Both the position numbers and the translations under genes were made by a program. The notes under the pieces were generated by a model. It was not told the DNA's origin and made no database searches. It worked only from the letters and a program-made list of their open reading frames with translations. A stretch of 64,000 nt of DNA, taken from Bacteroidales bacterium (GTDB taxonomy: Bacteria; Bacteroidota; Bacteroidia; Bacteroidales; Tenuifilaceae). Numbering within the stretch: position 1 is the stretch's first letter; every line of letters starts with the position of its first letter. The stretch spans positions 372,001 to 436,000 of the forward strand of contig JACJXD010000003.1 in assembly GCA_020636845.1 (NCBI GenBank), written 5' to 3'. Positions 43,729 to 53,273 of the stretch are shown piece after piece.

Positions 43729-44592
43729 ATGAGTTCAATTTTATTAACATCAATTATTATTCTTAGCGTACTTGGAGTTTTGCTGGCAGTTATACTTTAT
43801 GCCGTTGCGCAAAAATTCAAGGTTATAGAAGATCCCCGTATCGATCAAGTTGAAGCAGTTTTGCCAGGAGCGAACTGTGGAGGCTGTGGTTTTCCCGGGT
43901 GTAGAGGTATGGCCGAAGCATTGGTTAAGGCCGATGATTTTGGTTCATTATTCTGCCCGGTGGGAGGAAACAGTACAATGGCTAAAGCAGCCGAGGTATT
44001 AGGCAAGGTTGCAGAAGCAAAAGATCCTATGGTTGCAGTTGTCCGATGCTCAGGAAGTCCCGAACACAGACCTCGCACCCTTGAGTATGATGGAGCCACA
44101 TCGTGCAAGTTAGCCACCATGCTTTATAGCGGCGATACCGGTTGCCAGTTCGGATGCCTAGGGCTTGGCGACTGTGTAAATGCGTGCCAATTCGACGCCA
44201 TCCACATTGATCCTGAAACAAAACTTCCGGTTGTTGACGACGAAAAGTGTACTGCTTGTGGGGCCTGTGCCAAAGCATGTCCTAAGTTCATTATCGAACT
44301 GAGGAAAAAAGGTCCTAAAAACAAGCGCATTTACGTATCGTGTGTCAATAAGGACAAGGGAGGCATTGCCCGAAAAGCATGTAGTGCTGCGTGTATCGGA
44401 TGTGGAAAGTGCGTTAAAACATGTCCTCACGAAGCAATCGTACTGGAAAACAATTTGGCTTACATCGATTTTAATAAATGTAAACTTTGTAGGAAATGCG
44501 TTGAGGTTTGCCCTACCGGAGCAATTCATGAATTGAACTTTCCTCCAAGGAAAAAAGTAGAAGCAGCAACTGAAAACGCTGAAACAAAATAG
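43729..44592 (+). CDS. rnfB: Rnf complex subunit B, polyferredoxin
   Basis: 287 residues. One N-terminal helix (about 5-25), then the 4Fe-4S ASKHA-like domain (CGGCGFPGCRGMAEAL, third and fourth ligands nearby), and ferredoxin-type clusters CQFGCLGLGDCVNAC, CTACGACAKACP, CIGCGKCVKTCP and CKLCRKCVEVCP. That is more clusters than the short gammaproteobacterial RnfB, as usual for anaerobes. It takes electrons from reduced ferredoxin on the cytoplasmic face and passes them towards RnfC and NAD+. Confidence 0.96.
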   Translation: MSSILLTSIIILSVLGVLLAVILYAVAQKFKVIEDPRIDQVEAVLPGANCGGCGFPGCRGMAEALVKADDFGSLFCPVGGNSTMAKAAEVLGKVAEAKDPMVAVVRCSGSPEHRPRTLEYDGATSCKLATMLYSGDTGCQFGCLGLGDCVNACQFDAIHIDPETKLPVVDDEKCTACGACAKACPKFIIELRKKGPKNKRIYVSCVNKDKGGIARKACSAACIGCGKCVKTCPHEAIVLENNLAYIDFNKCKLCRKCVEVCPTGAIHELNFPPRKKVEAATENAETK

Positions 44593-44627
44593 AATAGCTA
44601 TTACTTAACCAACAAAAGTAACCGAAC

Positions 44628-45959
44628 GTGTTAAAGACTTTTCCGAAAGGTGGGGTTCATCCCCCCGAAAATAAAATTTCGGCCAATAGACCCATTGAGG
44701 CACTACCTTTACCGTCGAAGGTAAGCATTCTTGTATCGCAGCATATTGGTGCTCCGGCAACAATTTTGGTTGCAAAAGGCGATAAAGTTAAGGTTGGCCA
44801 ACTAATAGCCCAAAGTTCGGGCTTTGTATCGGCAAACATTCATTCCTCCGTATCGGGCACCGTAGAATCGCTCGATGCCGTAATGGACAGCAGTGGCTAT
44901 AAGCGAACCGCCATAACCATTACCGTAGAAGGCGATGAATGGGAAGAAAGCATTGATCGATCAAAAGATTTAAATAAAACCATTAGCCTTTCCGCAGAAG
45001 AAATAATTAAAAAAATTAGCGCATCAGGAATTGTTGGTCTTGGCGGAGCAACATTTCCTTCGCACGTTAAACTTTCGATCCCGGCAGGTAAAAAGGCTGA
45101 AGTCCTTATCATAAACGGAGTGGAATGTGAGCCTTACTTAACTTCGGATCACAGGTTAATGCTTGAAAAAGGGCATGAACTAATGGTTGGTATTCAAATA
45201 TTAATGCGGGCGCTCAACGTTGACAAAGCGTTCATTGGTATTGAAAACAATAAACCCGACGCTATTGCCCACTTACAATCGTTAGAAACTGAATACCCCG
45301 GAATTAAAGTGCAAGCCTTGAAGGTAAAATATCCGCAAGGAGGCGAAAAACAGCTCATAAAATCCATAACAAACCGCGAAGTTCCTTCCGGTGGACTACC
45401 CATCGACATCGGTGCCGTTGTTCATAACGTTGGAACGGCTTTTGCCGTTTACGAAGCTGTTCAAAAGAACAAACCTCTTTTTGAAAGAGTAGTTACCGTT
45501 ACCGGTAAAGAATTAGCAAAACCTTCCAACTTTGTAGTTCGTATTGGTACTCCCATTTCTAGCTTAATTGATGCAGCAGGAGGGTTCCCCGAAGATACCG
45601 GAAAGGTTGTTAACGGAGGCCCAATGATGGGAAAAGCCCTATCCGACACCAACGTTCCCGTAACCAAAGGCACTTCGGGTGTAATTGTCTTTAAAGAAAC
45701 GGACTCGAAACGAAAGGCGGAAGGTGCATGTATTCGTTGCGCAAAATGCGTATCCGCCTGTCCTATGGGCTTAGAGCCTTTCCTTTTAATTAAATTAAGC
45801 CAACGAATGATGTATGATAGGCTGGAAACCGAAAGAATTATGGATTGTATGGAATGCGGATCGTGTAGTTTCGGATGTCCCGCAAATCTACCTCTACTCG
45901 ATTATATCAGGCTTGGAAAAGGAGAAGTTGGAAAAATAATAAGAGCCCGTAAAAATTAA
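44628..45959 (+). CDS. rnfC: Rnf complex subunit C, NADH/FMN-binding
   Basis: 443 residues from a GTG start at 44628. N-terminal biotin/lipoyl-like domain, then the NuoF-like NADH/FMN domain (GLGGATFPSHVKL, INGVECEPYLTSDHRLM), an SLBB-like segment, and two 4Fe-4S clusters CIRCAKCVSACPMG and CMECGSCSFGCPANLP near the C-terminus. This is the soluble subunit that exchanges electrons with NAD(H). Confidence 0.96.
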   Translation: MLKTFPKGGVHPPENKISANRPIEALPLPSKVSILVSQHIGAPATILVAKGDKVKVGQLIAQSSGFVSANIHSSVSGTVESLDAVMDSSGYKRTAITITVEGDEWEESIDRSKDLNKTISLSAEEIIKKISASGIVGLGGATFPSHVKLSIPAGKKAEVLIINGVECEPYLTSDHRLMLEKGHELMVGIQILMRALNVDKAFIGIENNKPDAIAHLQSLETEYPGIKVQALKVKYPQGGEKQLIKSITNREVPSGGLPIDIGAVVHNVGTAFAVYEAVQKNKPLFERVVTVTGKELAKPSNFVVRIGTPISSLIDAAGGFPEDTGKVVNGGPMMGKALSDTNVPVTKGTSGVIVFKETDSKRKAEGACIRCAKCVSACPMGLEPFLLIKLSQRMMYDRLETERIMDCMECGSCSFGCPANLPLLDYIRLGKGEVGKIIRARKN

Positions 45960-45991
45960 TCAAAGTAATTAAGAAAAAACTTTCGAAACGA

Positions 45992-46984
45992 ATGAACAAG
46001 TTAATAGTTTCACCTTCACCTCACATTCATAGCGACGAATCTACGCGTCGGCTGATGTTTAATGTGGTGTTAGCCCTATTACCAACCCTGGTAGTATCGA
46101 TATACTACTTCGGAGTCGGAGCCATTATGGTCACCATGGTATCAGTGGCATCGTGCGTGCTTTTCGAATATCTTATTCAAAAATTTATCATTAAAGGTAA
46201 AACCACCATATCGGACGGATCTGCAATTGTTACCGGTATTCTTCTTGCCTTTAATGTTCCTAGCAATTTACCTTGGTATATTGTTGTTATTGGTAGCTTA
46301 GTAGCAATTGGCGTTGCAAAAATGAGCTTTGGAGGGTTGGGAAATAACCCATTCAACCCCGCTTTAGTAGGCAGGGTTTTCATGCTTATCTCATTTCCTG
46401 TACAAATGACCAGTTGGCCACTACCTATTGAATCGAGGTTAAAATACATTGATGCAATTACAGGCCCTACGCCGCTAGCAATTTTAAAAGAAGGGCTTAA
46501 AAATGGCGAAAACATTTCGCAACTTACCGACAAACTTCCATCGCACATGCAAATGTTTATGGGTTTAATGGGCGGTTCGTTAGGCGAAATTGCCGCATTT
46601 GCTCTACTAATTGGATTTGCATGGCTGCTGTTTACCAAAACAATAACATGGCATATTCCTGTTTCTATTTTCACAACCATTACGGTTTTCACCGGCATTT
46701 TATGGCTGATAAATCCTGAGAAGAATGCCGATCCACTATTTCATCTTCTTACCGGAGGTGTAATGCTCGGGGCAATATTTATGGCTACAGATTATGTTAC
46801 ATCGCCAATGCACCCCTTAGGAATGTGGATTTTTGGTATAGGTATTGGATTGCTTACTGTGATTATCCGTGTTTGGGGTGCTTATCCCGAAGGAGTCTCG
46901 TTCGCAATTCTAATTATGAATGCCTTTGTTCCACTCATTAACCGTTACGTTAAACCCAAACGCTTTGGAGAGGAGGTAAAGTAA
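45992..46984 (+). CDS. rnfD: Rnf complex subunit D
   Basis: 330 residues, NqrB/RnfD family integral membrane subunit with about nine to ten helices. Conserved SDGSAIVTGILLAFNVP and FGGLGNNPFNPALVGRVF; the covalent FMN threonine is expected in TGPTPLAILKEG. It is thought to be part of the ion path driven by ferredoxin:NAD+ electron flow. Whether the ion is Na+ or H+ cannot be read here. Confidence 0.96.
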   Translation: MNKLIVSPSPHIHSDESTRRLMFNVVLALLPTLVVSIYYFGVGAIMVTMVSVASCVLFEYLIQKFIIKGKTTISDGSAIVTGILLAFNVPSNLPWYIVVIGSLVAIGVAKMSFGGLGNNPFNPALVGRVFMLISFPVQMTSWPLPIESRLKYIDAITGPTPLAILKEGLKNGENISQLTDKLPSHMQMFMGLMGGSLGEIAAFALLIGFAWLLFTKTITWHIPVSIFTTITVFTGILWLINPEKNADPLFHLLTGGVMLGAIFMATDYVTSPMHPLGMWIFGIGIGLLTVIIRVWGAYPEGVSFAILIMNAFVPLINRYVKPKRFGEEVK

Positions 46985-46985
46985 A

Positions 46986-47567
46986 ATGGCAAAAGTTGAA
47001 TCAACATTTAAAAATATGACCCTTACCCTGCTAATTATAACGCTTATTGCATCAGCAGGATTAGGACTAGTTTATCAATCGACAAAAGGACCTATTGAAG
47101 TAGCGCAACTTGCAAAGGTAAATAACGCCATAAAAGTTGTCCTTCCCGATTTCGACAATCAACCTTACACCGAAGCTTATACAGTAAAAGCCGACGGTGG
47201 CGATTTAATTTTTTATCCTGCTACAAAAAATGGCCAAAAGGTTGGGGTTGCAGTTAAAACCTTTAGTAATAATGGCTTTGGTGGTAAAATAGAATTAATG
47301 GTTGGTTTCCTTCCCGACGGAACAATAAATAAAATTGCCGTTGTTTCTCATAAAGAAACTCCCGGGCTTGGAGATAAAATAGAACCTAGCAAATCGGATT
47401 TCAGCGTTCAATTCGAAGGAAAAAACCCTGCAACTTTCAAACTAAAAGTTACAAAAGATGGCGGTAATGTAAACGCTATTACAGCCTCAACAATATCATC
47501 CAGAGCTTATTGCGATGCTGTGTCTAGAGCCTACAATGCTTTTATGAAAGGAGAAAACAATGAATAG
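46986..47567 (+). CDS. rnfG: Rnf complex subunit G
   Basis: 193 residues. One N-terminal helix (about 10-30) and a periplasmic FMN-binding domain with the attachment Thr in NAITASTISS (S/T-G/A-S/A-T pattern) and the ETPGLGDKIEPSKSD motif. It starts one base after rnfD and overlaps rnfE by eight bases. Confidence 0.95.
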   Translation: MAKVESTFKNMTLTLLIITLIASAGLGLVYQSTKGPIEVAQLAKVNNAIKVVLPDFDNQPYTEAYTVKADGGDLIFYPATKNGQKVGVAVKTFSNNGFGGKIELMVGFLPDGTINKIAVVSHKETPGLGDKIEPSKSDFSVQFEGKNPATFKLKVTKDGGNVNAITASTISSRAYCDAVSRAYNAFMKGENNE

Positions 47568-48174
47568 AATTGCAAACCTTACAAGAGGTATTTTCAGAGA
47601 AAATCCCACGTTTGTACTGGTATTAGGGATGTGTCCTACATTGGCCACCACCTCGTCGGCAATAAACGGCATGGGAATGGGATTAGCTACAATGTTTGTA
47701 CTACTCTGCTCGAATGCTGTAATTTCTCTTATTGCAGGCTTTATTCCCGATAAAGTACGTATTCCTTCCTACATTGTTGTTATTGCAACTTTTGTAACAA
47801 TAGTAGATTTACTGATGCAGGCATATACCCAAAGTCTTTACGAAAAGTTAGGAATTTTTATTCCTCTTATTGTTGTTAACTGTATTGTACTTGGGCGTGC
47901 CGAGGCATTTGCGAATAAAAACGGCGTACTAGATTCGGCTCTTGATGGCTTAGGAATGGGTATAGGTTTTACCCTAGCTTTAACCATACTTGGTAGTATC
48001 AGAGAATTACTCGGTAATTTCACTATTTTCGGATTAAGGGTTTTACCCAAAGATCCTTCGTGGAGTAGAGCCGCATTTTTCCATGAACCCATGCTTGTAT
48101 TTATTCTTGCACCAGGTGCTTTTATAGTGCTGGCATACCTTATCGCCATTTTTAATAAAATCCGTAAACAATAG
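47560..48174 (+). CDS. rnfE: Rnf complex subunit E
   Basis: 204 residues, six helices, NqrD/RnfE family; paired with RnfA as homologous inner-membrane subunits. GMCPTLATTSSAINGMGMGLATMFVLLCSN at the N-terminus and VNCIVLGRAEAFA in the middle are the family signatures; the cysteines there contribute to the shared intramembrane iron-sulfur centre known in Nqr/Rnf. Overlaps rnfG by eight bases. Confidence 0.96.
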   Translation: MNRIANLTRGIFRENPTFVLVLGMCPTLATTSSAINGMGMGLATMFVLLCSNAVISLIAGFIPDKVRIPSYIVVIATFVTIVDLLMQAYTQSLYEKLGIFIPLIVVNCIVLGRAEAFANKNGVLDSALDGLGMGIGFTLALTILGSIRELLGNFTIFGLRVLPKDPSWSRAAFFHEPMLVFILAPGAFIVLAYLIAIFNKIRKQ

Positions 48175-48183
48175 GAGGTTACC

Positions 48184-48759
48184 ATGGAATATATACTTAT
48201 AGTAATAGCAGCCATATTTGTTAACAACGTAGTTCTTTCAAAATTTTTAGGAATTTGTCCTTTCCTTGGAGTTTCCTCAAAAATTAACACTTCGATAGGA
48301 ATGGCTGGTGCTGTTACCTTTGTAATGGTTATTGCAACAATGGTAACTTTTTTGCTTCAACGTTATATACTCGATCCTCTTGGTGCTGGTTTTATGCAAA
48401 CCATTGTATTCATCTTGGTTATTGCATCGCTAGTGCAAATGGTTGAAATTATTCTTAAGAAAATTAGCCCCGCATTATACCAAGCATTAGGTATATTTTT
48501 ACCGCTAATTACCACCAACTGTGCTGTTTTAGGTATTGCCATTTTGGTAATCAAAAACAACTATAACTTACTGGAAGGAGTTGTTTACGCAGCAGCATCG
48601 GCTATTGGTTTCGGATTTGCATTGGTAATAATGGCTGGTATCCGCGAACAGTTGGAGTTAGCAAATATTCCTAAAGGAATGAAGGGCGTTCCTATTGCCC
48701 TACTTACCGCAGGTATATTGGCACTTGCGTTTATGGGGTTTGCAGGAATTGTAAAATAA
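48184..48759 (+). CDS. rnfA: Rnf complex subunit A
   Basis: 191 residues, six helices, NqrE/RnfA family. NNVVLSKFLGICPFLGVSSK and ITTNCAVLGIAILV hold the conserved cysteines facing those of RnfE. Last gene of the operon; starts nine bases after rnfE with GGAGGT just upstream, an unusually clear Shine-Dalgarno for this genome. Confidence 0.97.
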   Translation: MEYILIVIAAIFVNNVVLSKFLGICPFLGVSSKINTSIGMAGAVTFVMVIATMVTFLLQRYILDPLGAGFMQTIVFILVIASLVQMVEIILKKISPALYQALGIFLPLITTNCAVLGIAILVIKNNYNLLEGVVYAAASAIGFGFALVIMAGIREQLELANIPKGMKGVPIALLTAGILALAFMGFAGIVK

Positions 48760-48777
48760 GGGATATAAGATTAACAT

Positions 48778-48807
48778 AAAAAGGCCTCCCATTAAGGAGG
48801 TCTTTTT
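48778..48807 (+). terminator. Terminator of the rnf operon
   Basis: Twelve-pair stem AAAAAGGCCTCC (48778-48789) with GGAGGTCTTTTT (48796-48807), one G-T pair, six-base loop. Confidence 0.93.
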
Positions 48808-49002
48808 GTTAATGTTTCATTAAGAACTTTATAAAATACATCTTTTGACGAGTACGAAGTCTTTTATAGCGTGTGTTTAATAAGCAATATATTTTAACCA
48901 GTAAAAAATCGAGGAACGTGAACTCAATAGAATTAATCTGTTTTACGATAAAGAATATTTTAAAAGTTAAGTATTGATAGTTTGACCTTACATTATACTT
49001 AC

Positions 49003-49596
49003 TTACTTCTGTAAAAGTAAATTATCAATTTGACCGTTAGCCTCTTTCATGAATTCTGAATACGACTTAGGAATGAGCCTGTTTAAGTAAAGCAATAGTA
49101 ACCCAATAATTGTGTACCTCAACTGTGATTTAATTCTGTCAGACTCTTCTAGTGTAAAAATATCATGTTCAACACAATAGTTCCATTCGCTTTCACACGC
49201 ATCATTCAAAGAGTTCTCTATTACTGAAATTATTGTCTGCTTATTTCCAAAGTCACCAACCTTTGTTAAGTAAAACAAATCAAAAATACCAGGATACTCA
49301 ACAAAATACTTTAGATATGCCAATATTGTGGCTTTTAACCTATTCACACCATCTAAGTCACTTGGCATTTGACCATTAATAAACACTTTGCATTCTTCCT
49401 GAAAATCGCTTACACAAACAAAAACCAAATCGTTAACATCTTTAAAGTAGTTATAAAGCGTAGCATAAGAATAACCTGCCTGATCTGCAATATTTCTAAC
49501 GCTAACACCTTTTATACCTTCACCCTTTAGAATGTCTTTGGTTGCTTGAATGAAATACTCTTTCATTCTTTTTTCTTGAATTTCCTTATTTTTCAT
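49003..49596 (-). CDS. TetR-family transcriptional regulator
   Basis: 197 residues. N-terminal helix-turn-helix (about 12-57) with VSVRNIADQAGYSYATLYNYF, the TetR signature; the C-terminal ligand-binding domain (about 75-195) is helical and rich in aromatics, family unclear. The ATG at 49596 is used rather than the GTG one codon before. The AT-rich upstream region has a perfect 11-base inverted repeat, which is the likely operator, so autoregulation is inferred. The small lipoprotein gene lies further upstream in the same direction; a divergent target is lacking. Confidence 0.88.
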   Translation of the reverse strand: MKNKEIQEKRMKEYFIQATKDILKGEGIKGVSVRNIADQAGYSYATLYNYFKDVNDLVFVCVSDFQEECKVFINGQMPSDLDGVNRLKATILAYLKYFVEYPGIFDLFYLTKVGDFGNKQTIISVIENSLNDACESEWNYCVEHDIFTLEESDRIKSQLRYTIIGLLLLYLNRLIPKSYSEFMKEANGQIDNLLLQK

Positions 49597-49604
49597 CACA
49601 TTAA

Positions 49605-49662
49605 AATTAACAATGCAAATATAATTATACTTGTTAATTAAATTAATATTGTTAATTTAATT
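49605..49662 (-). promoter_or_regulatory. Candidate TetR operator: palindrome and repeated 9-mer
   Basis: Perfect inverted repeat AATTAAATTAA (49636-49646) with TTAATTTAATT (49652-49662) around a five-base spacer. In addition TTGTTAATT occurs at 49631-49639 and 49649-49657, and its complement AATTAACAA at 49605-49613, just before the regulator start. Low complexity makes chance matches easier, but the perfect 27-base palindrome is notable. Confidence 0.5.
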
Positions 49663-49758
49663 TTTATAAAAATTTTACGTTGATAAAGCAACGGACAAGG
49701 AAAATACAACTCCTTTTAGGATAAATCGAGAGTTTTAGACTTTAAAGAAATTTTTTAC

Positions 49759-50169
49759 TTATTCTGCCTCAACAACAACAACAGTATCAACTCGATCGAT
49801 AGCACCATACGAGTAAAACCTGAAAATAAGCGTTTTTAACTCCTCCGGTGTAAATACAATAGTAGTATCTTTTACAACCATGTCTTGCTCACAAGTTTCT
49901 CCGTTATTCTCGAACACTCCCGACGCAGCATAACTATAAACAGAATCAACGCTGTTATTATACAAAAATTCCAAATTATGCCAACAACTGTTTGACGCTG
50001 ATGCTATTAAACTAAAAGTATAGGTTGTGTTTAAATGCATAGTATCTGGTAAAGGACCTGCTTCCATTGCTACATAACCATTGTAATAAACACTGGAATC
50101 GCCATCCGAACATGACATTATCGTAACTGCAACTACCAAAGCCAAAATTGAAATAATAATCTTTTTCAT
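49759..50169 (-). CDS. Small lipoprotein of unknown function
   Basis: 136 residues. Lipoprotein signal MKKIIISILALVVAVTIMS then C, followed by an acidic Asp/Ser-rich tether and a beta-rich domain (GPLPDTMHLNTTYTFSLIASASN) with two further cysteines (CWHNLEF and CEQDM) that may form a disulfide. No family recognised. The start at 50169 is set by the TAAATTTG element at 50185-50192. Confidence 0.72.
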   Translation of the reverse strand: MKKIIISILALVVAVTIMSCSDGDSSVYYNGYVAMEAGPLPDTMHLNTTYTFSLIASASNSCWHNLEFLYNNSVDSVYSYAASGVFENNGETCEQDMVVKDTTIVFTPEELKTLIFRFYSYGAIDRVDTVVVVEAE

Positions 50170-50184
50170 ATTATATGTTTTGTA

Positions 50185-50192
50185 CAAATTTA
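50185..50192 (-). promoter_or_regulatory. -7 element of the small lipoprotein
   Basis: TAAATTTG on the minus strand, 15 bases before the ATG at 50169. Confidence 0.5.
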
Positions 50193-50210
50193 TTAAAAAA
50201 GTGAATAGGT

Positions 50211-51038
50211 TTAGTTGCTTTGACATTCTATTGCATGTCGTAATCCTTCTGCTCTTACTAATCGGGCTTTAACGCTCCCAACTAGTATTGGAGATTCTAT
50301 AAGAACTGGTAACTTGTTATCATCATCGGTTACCCACACCATCAACTTTTGCCCACTCGAAAAAATGTCTCCAGCCACTAAGTCAACCTGAAATTTTAAA
50401 CATCTTAATTTACCAAAACCAGAAACACGTTTTTCCTCCCGGCCAAGATAATGAAATCCAACATTAAAAACTTCCTCGTCCATTAATACCTTCATAGGAA
50501 ATACTTTCCCTGGTTCAATACCCTTATAATCGAAATTTCGAGCAACATACAACGATGAAACAACATCGTAAGTGCAAGGGCTTATAGGAACTGTAACAAA
50601 CTTATTGGGGCCATTCTTTCGTCTGATTCTAATTTTTACATTGCTGGAATCTATATTGTACCAATATTCGTTCTCCTTGGTAAAACCGCCCTCGTATATA
50701 CTACGATTATAATAAACCGGACGCAAGGTTACTGGCTCCACCCAAGATTCGTACAAATCTCTAACCTTGAAAAACCAATCGTAAAAAGGGTAACTTTTCC
50801 CTGTTGCCTTAAGATGCAATAAACTTTTGTTGAACTTACTGTCGAACGAAACGGAAAATTCGACCTCGCCAACATCTGTCCAAACAAAAAACCAGTTATA
50901 ACTGACTTTATAAACAACTTTTTCGCCGTTTACAAACGACGAGTTAACTATACCGCATTCATCGTCCTGAGCAAATACATCAAAATGAAAAAGCAATACA
51001 AACGATGCCACAAAAAAGATTTTCAATAAATTCTTCAT
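50211..51038 (-). CDS. DUF3108 periplasmic protein
   Basis: 275 residues from the ATG at 51038. Signal peptide MKNLLKIFFVASFVLLFHFDVFAQ, then the DUF3108 beta-sandwich: FVNGEKVVYKVSYNWFFVWTDVGEVEFSV at the start and VWVTDDDNKLPVLIESPILVGSVKARLV at the end are conserved in this family. The fold resembles LolA/TTC-like lipid carriers only loosely. Its start shares one base with the recG stop, so it is coupled to recG, though the functions differ. Confidence 0.85.
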   Translation of the reverse strand: MKNLLKIFFVASFVLLFHFDVFAQDDECGIVNSSFVNGEKVVYKVSYNWFFVWTDVGEVEFSVSFDSKFNKSLLHLKATGKSYPFYDWFFKVRDLYESWVEPVTLRPVYYNRSIYEGGFTKENEYWYNIDSSNVKIRIRRKNGPNKFVTVPISPCTYDVVSSLYVARNFDYKGIEPGKVFPMKVLMDEEVFNVGFHYLGREEKRVSGFGKLRCLKFQVDLVAGDIFSSGQKLMVWVTDDDNKLPVLIESPILVGSVKARLVRAEGLRHAIECQSN

Positions 51039-53146
51039 CAACTTATTCTACTAAAGTCCCTTTGTTGGGATTGCAATTCTTTTAAACGCTCAACCAATAA
51101 ACTATTTACAGGATTAACTAATTCCGGATCATTATCGAGAATTTTACCGGCCACAGCACGAACATGCTGCAAAAGTTGGCTATCGGTCGATAAATTTGCC
51201 AACTTCAAATCGAAAGGCAATCCACTCTGCACAGTGCCTTCAATATCGCCAGGACCACGTAACTTCAAATCCTCCTCAGCTATTCTAAAACCGTCGTTAG
51301 TGGCACTCATTATCTGCAACTTTTTACGAGATTCGTTACCCAACTTAACCGAAGAAACTAAAACGCAATAACTTTCGTCGGAACCGCGCCCAACCCGACC
51401 CCTTAACTGGTGCATTTGCGCCAATCCAAAACGCTCGGCACTTTCAATAACCATTACAGTGGCATTAGGAACATTTACACCAACCTCTATAACCGTTGTA
51501 GCTACCATAATATTTGCCTTTCCCTTGGCAAACAAATTCATGGAAAAGTCCTTGTCTTCAGGTTTCATTTGTCCGTGCACTACAACTGTAACATACTCCG
51601 GCGGAGGAAATGCACGTACAATACTTTCGTACCCATCCTGCAAATCCTTTAGGTTTTCCATCTTTTCGGATTCCTTAATTAGCGGATACACAACATACAC
51701 TTGCCTTCCCGCACTTATTTGATCCCGAATCAATCCAAAAACCACATTGCGCTTTACATCGGTATAATGTAAGGTTTTAATGGGTTTACGTCCCGGTGGC
51801 AACTCATCAATTACGCTAACCTCCAAATCGCCATACAGCGTCATGGCTAGGGTTCGGGGAATTGGTGTAGCCGACATTACCAACACATGGGGAGGGTTGG
51901 TATTCTTCTCCCATAACTTTGCCCTTTGGGCAACACCAAACCTGTGCTGCTCATCGATTACAACTAAACCAAGGTTATTAAACTTAACAACATCCTCAAG
52001 CAGGGCATGTGTTCCAATCAGAATATTTAACTCGCCTGCCTCCAACGACTGATGCAGCGTATTCCGTTCCGATTTTCGCGTACTTCCCGTAAGCAACCCT
52101 ACACTTACAGGTAAATCGCCAAGCATTTCGGTAATCGAATCGTAATGTTGGTTTGCCAGTATTTCGGTAGGAGCCATTATACAAGCCTGAAAACCATTAT
52201 CAATGGCAATAAGCATCGACATTAAAGCCACCAATGTTTTTCCACTTCCAACATCTCCCTGTAGCAAACGGTTCATTTGCTTTCCGCTACCAATGTCGTT
52301 TCGAATTTCCTTTATCACCCTTTTTTGAGCATTAGTTAACGGAAAAGGCAACTTCTCGTTGTAAAAACGATGAAACATCTCTCCTACCTTGGAAAATACA
52401 TGACCGTTTACCCTGCTTAACCTAACCTTTTGCCTAAATAAAATTCCTAACTGAATGTAAAATAGTTCCTCGAATTTTAAACGAAGTTCTGCCTTATGAA
52501 GCAACGTTACCGTTTGCGGGAAATGAATATTCCGTAAGGCTTCGGAAAGTGTCATTAACTTGTGCTGCTCAATCAGGTAAGGAGGCAACGTTTCGATGAT
52601 TTTCCCATTTACCTGCTTTGCCAACTCCTGCTGAAGCCCTAATATTGTTCGCGAGGTTACCCGACTGCTTTTCAACTTTTCGGTTGTGGAATACGCCGGC
52701 TGCAACGCTCCAACAATGTTATCCTTTCCCCTAACGAATTCTTCCATTTCGGGATGCGCAATATTTAAGCCGGAGCCAAACCGATTAGCCTTGCCAAATA
52801 CCAAATAATCCACATTGGTCTTAAGCCATTTGGTCATCCATGAAACTCCCTTAAACCAAACTAACTCCAACCGCCCAGAGCCATCAGATAAAATTGCGGT
52901 TAACCTGCGGTTCCGCCCTACTCCAACCTCAGCAATATTCACTATTCGCCCCACAACTTGAACGTAGGGCAAATCCTCGTTGAGCTCTGCTATCCGGTAA
53001 ATTCGAGATCTATCAATGTGCTTATACGGAAAGTAGTAGAGTAAATCGCCAAAAGTGAAAATGCCTAACTCTTTGCCAAGAAGTTCTGCCCTTTTAGGCC
53101 CAACCCCCGGTAAGTATTTTATGTCGGTTGAAAGAATATTGGCCAT
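51038..53146 (-). CDS. recG: ATP-dependent DNA helicase RecG
   Basis: 702 residues. Wedge/OB domain (about 50-150), then superfamily 2 motifs: MNRLLQGDVGSGKTLVAL (Walker A), DEQHRFGVAQR (motif II), MSATPIPRTLAMTLYGD (III), TTVIEVGVNVPNATVM and QLRGRVGRG (V, VI). It remodels stalled forks and branched DNA. Followed by DUF3108 with a one-base overlap. Confidence 0.97.
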   Translation of the reverse strand: MANILSTDIKYLPGVGPKRAELLGKELGIFTFGDLLYYFPYKHIDRSRIYRIAELNEDLPYVQVVGRIVNIAEVGVGRNRRLTAILSDGSGRLELVWFKGVSWMTKWLKTNVDYLVFGKANRFGSGLNIAHPEMEEFVRGKDNIVGALQPAYSTTEKLKSSRVTSRTILGLQQELAKQVNGKIIETLPPYLIEQHKLMTLSEALRNIHFPQTVTLLHKAELRLKFEELFYIQLGILFRQKVRLSRVNGHVFSKVGEMFHRFYNEKLPFPLTNAQKRVIKEIRNDIGSGKQMNRLLQGDVGSGKTLVALMSMLIAIDNGFQACIMAPTEILANQHYDSITEMLGDLPVSVGLLTGSTRKSERNTLHQSLEAGELNILIGTHALLEDVVKFNNLGLVVIDEQHRFGVAQRAKLWEKNTNPPHVLVMSATPIPRTLAMTLYGDLEVSVIDELPPGRKPIKTLHYTDVKRNVVFGLIRDQISAGRQVYVVYPLIKESEKMENLKDLQDGYESIVRAFPPPEYVTVVVHGQMKPEDKDFSMNLFAKGKANIMVATTVIEVGVNVPNATVMVIESAERFGLAQMHQLRGRVGRGSDESYCVLVSSVKLGNESRKKLQIMSATNDGFRIAEEDLKLRGPGDIEGTVQSGLPFDLKLANLSTDSQLLQHVRAVAGKILDNDPELVNPVNSLLVERLKELQSQQRDFSRIS

Positions 53147-53230
53147 TTACATCGATTATGTATTACAAAGTAAGCAAAATATTACAAACATAACCACGCC
53201 ATAAACCGAACAGTTTGTTATAGAATCAAA

Positions 53231-53257
53231 AAAGCAGGAGCTAAATGCTCCTGCTTT
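53231..53257 (-). terminator. Terminator of the 78-residue protein gene
   Basis: Eleven-pair perfect stem AAAGCAGGAGC (53231-53241) with GCTCCTGCTTT (53247-53257), five-base loop; on the minus strand it runs into a T-tract. Confidence 0.9.
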
Positions 53258-53273
53258 CTTAACATTCCTCTAA

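Noticed and set aside
46177..46698. 173-codon frame on the minus strand within rnfD
   Set aside because: Antisense shadow of a conserved membrane protein gene.
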